20,777 bases of DNA from IMG/VR virus record IMGVR_UViG_3300025000_000475, positions 1 to 20,777 of that record, one strand, 5' to 3'. Shown here piece after piece: positions 20,378 through 20,777 of the stretch (the first letter of the stretch is position 1; the number at the start of each line of letters is the position of its first letter). This stretch comes from a virus. A program made the position numbers and the translations under genes. The notes beneath the pieces were generated by a model. That model did no database searches. It saw only the letters and a list, made by a program, of their open reading frames with translations, and had not been told where the DNA came from.

Positions 20378-20777
20378 CTAAAGGTTCCGGTATTTCTCAA
20401 TTAACTGCCGTTGCCGCTCTACTTGGTTTTTGGTTTGAGCAAACGACAATCCTTTACAAAGATGATCATTTTTCAGAATACACATGGCCATTCTGCGCCA
20501 AGTGGGAGCATAGTGCTTGCTTTCAATATCCCCAGGGAGGCTGTCCTCGATCTTTGTATATCTAACAACCTTTTTATTTTTGTGTCCCCTGGTTGCTATC
20601 TTGTCGGTTACTACGGCAGATGCAGGCAGCTTTTCAAGACATTCATCCGGCAGTCCACAGCCATTTTTATTCCAGTAACGCATAAAACGGATAAACCGAC
20701 TAACATAGTTTTCGCGGGTTTCCGGTGGCAAACTGGCAAGCAGTAGCTTTGTGTAGCTTTTCCATGTATGCCCTTTA
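20378..20777 (-). CDS. ibrA-like: IbrA-like DUF3440 protein, C-terminal part (cut by the window edge)
   Basis: The frame is open to the right edge, so only the last 133 or so codons are seen. The stretch HTWKSYTKLLLASLPPETRENY, then MRYWNKNGCGLPDE, the KNKKVVRYTKIEDSL region, WRRMAMCILKNDHLCKGLSF and a final VERQRQLIEKYRNL fit the DUF3440 domain that follows the PAPS-reductase-like (ATP-pyrophosphatase) domain of IbrA proteins. The N-terminal nucleotide-binding domain should lie just outside the window. A TTG at 20731 could start a shorter form, but the conserved sequence continues upstream of it. Partner of the IbrB-like gene downstream; a sulfur- or nucleotide-transfer reaction is suspected, but not shown, for the family. 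Confidence 0.85.
   Translation of the reverse strand, partial: KGHTWKSYTKLLLASLPPETRENYVSRFIRFMRYWNKNGCGLPDECLEKLPASAVVTDKIATRGHKNKKVVRYTKIEDSLPGDIESKHYAPTWRRMAMCILKNDHLCKGLSFAQTKNQVERQRQLIEKYRNL

Noticed and set aside
1-20777. tRNA genes, insertion sequences, integrase or att sites
   Set aside because: None could be recognised by eye on either strand; no transposase or integrase motifs and no cloverleaf-like segments were found.

Overview
The window holds the structural and lysis half of a tailed phage or prophage (siphovirus-like, HK97-type morphogenesis genes) from a low-to-medium GC Gram-positive host, most likely Bacillota. This rests on strong AGGAGG-type ribosome sites before nearly every gene, frequent TTG/GTG starts, a BhlA/UviB-type holin-like gene and an Amidase_3 endolysin. 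The exact host cannot be told from the sequence.

Left to right on the + strand: the end of the portal gene (1-492), prohead protease (509-1234), HK97-fold major capsid protein (1288-2547), then four genes (2592-6139) that lie where the head-tail connector would normally follow at once. These four look like capsid-surface proteins: a small unknown, a beta-helix protein, a 617-residue modular fibre-like protein and a 68-residue unknown. Next comes the head-tail and tail set: connector (6214), closure protein (6829), HK97 gp10-like (7147), DUF3168-like terminator (7554), tail tube with an extra Ig/cadherin-like domain (7945), and the tail assembly chaperone pair (8672-9369), joined by a visible -1 frameshift signal. 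A reversed, AT-rich gene with its own promoter (9380-10330, zinc ribbon, membrane segment, transglutaminase-like domain) interrupts the operon and has the features of a moron. The + strand then resumes with the tape measure protein (10390-13149), a DUF6711-like protein, a tail hub protein and a run of adhesin-like genes (14919-17915), one of which appears split by an in-frame amber codon. A 36-bp palindrome separates these from the lysis cassette: BhlA-like protein, amidase, and a small holin-like membrane protein (18003-19197).

Two back-to-back terminators (19247-19309) mark the end of the late operon. Converging from the right on the - strand is a compact operon: the C-terminal part of an IbrA-like DUF3440 protein (cut by the window edge), a GNAT acetyltransferase, an IbrB-like ParB-domain protein and a 50-residue ribbon-helix-helix-like protein. 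This accessory cassette is not needed for virion assembly.

The most notable points are the IbrA/GNAT/IbrB/RHH cassette, the reversed transglutaminase-like gene, the amber-split carbohydrate-binding-like domain, the GTATAC palindrome before the lysis genes, a likely ATT start codon in the connector gene, and the frameshift signal. Family names below come from motif recognition by eye, not from database searches.
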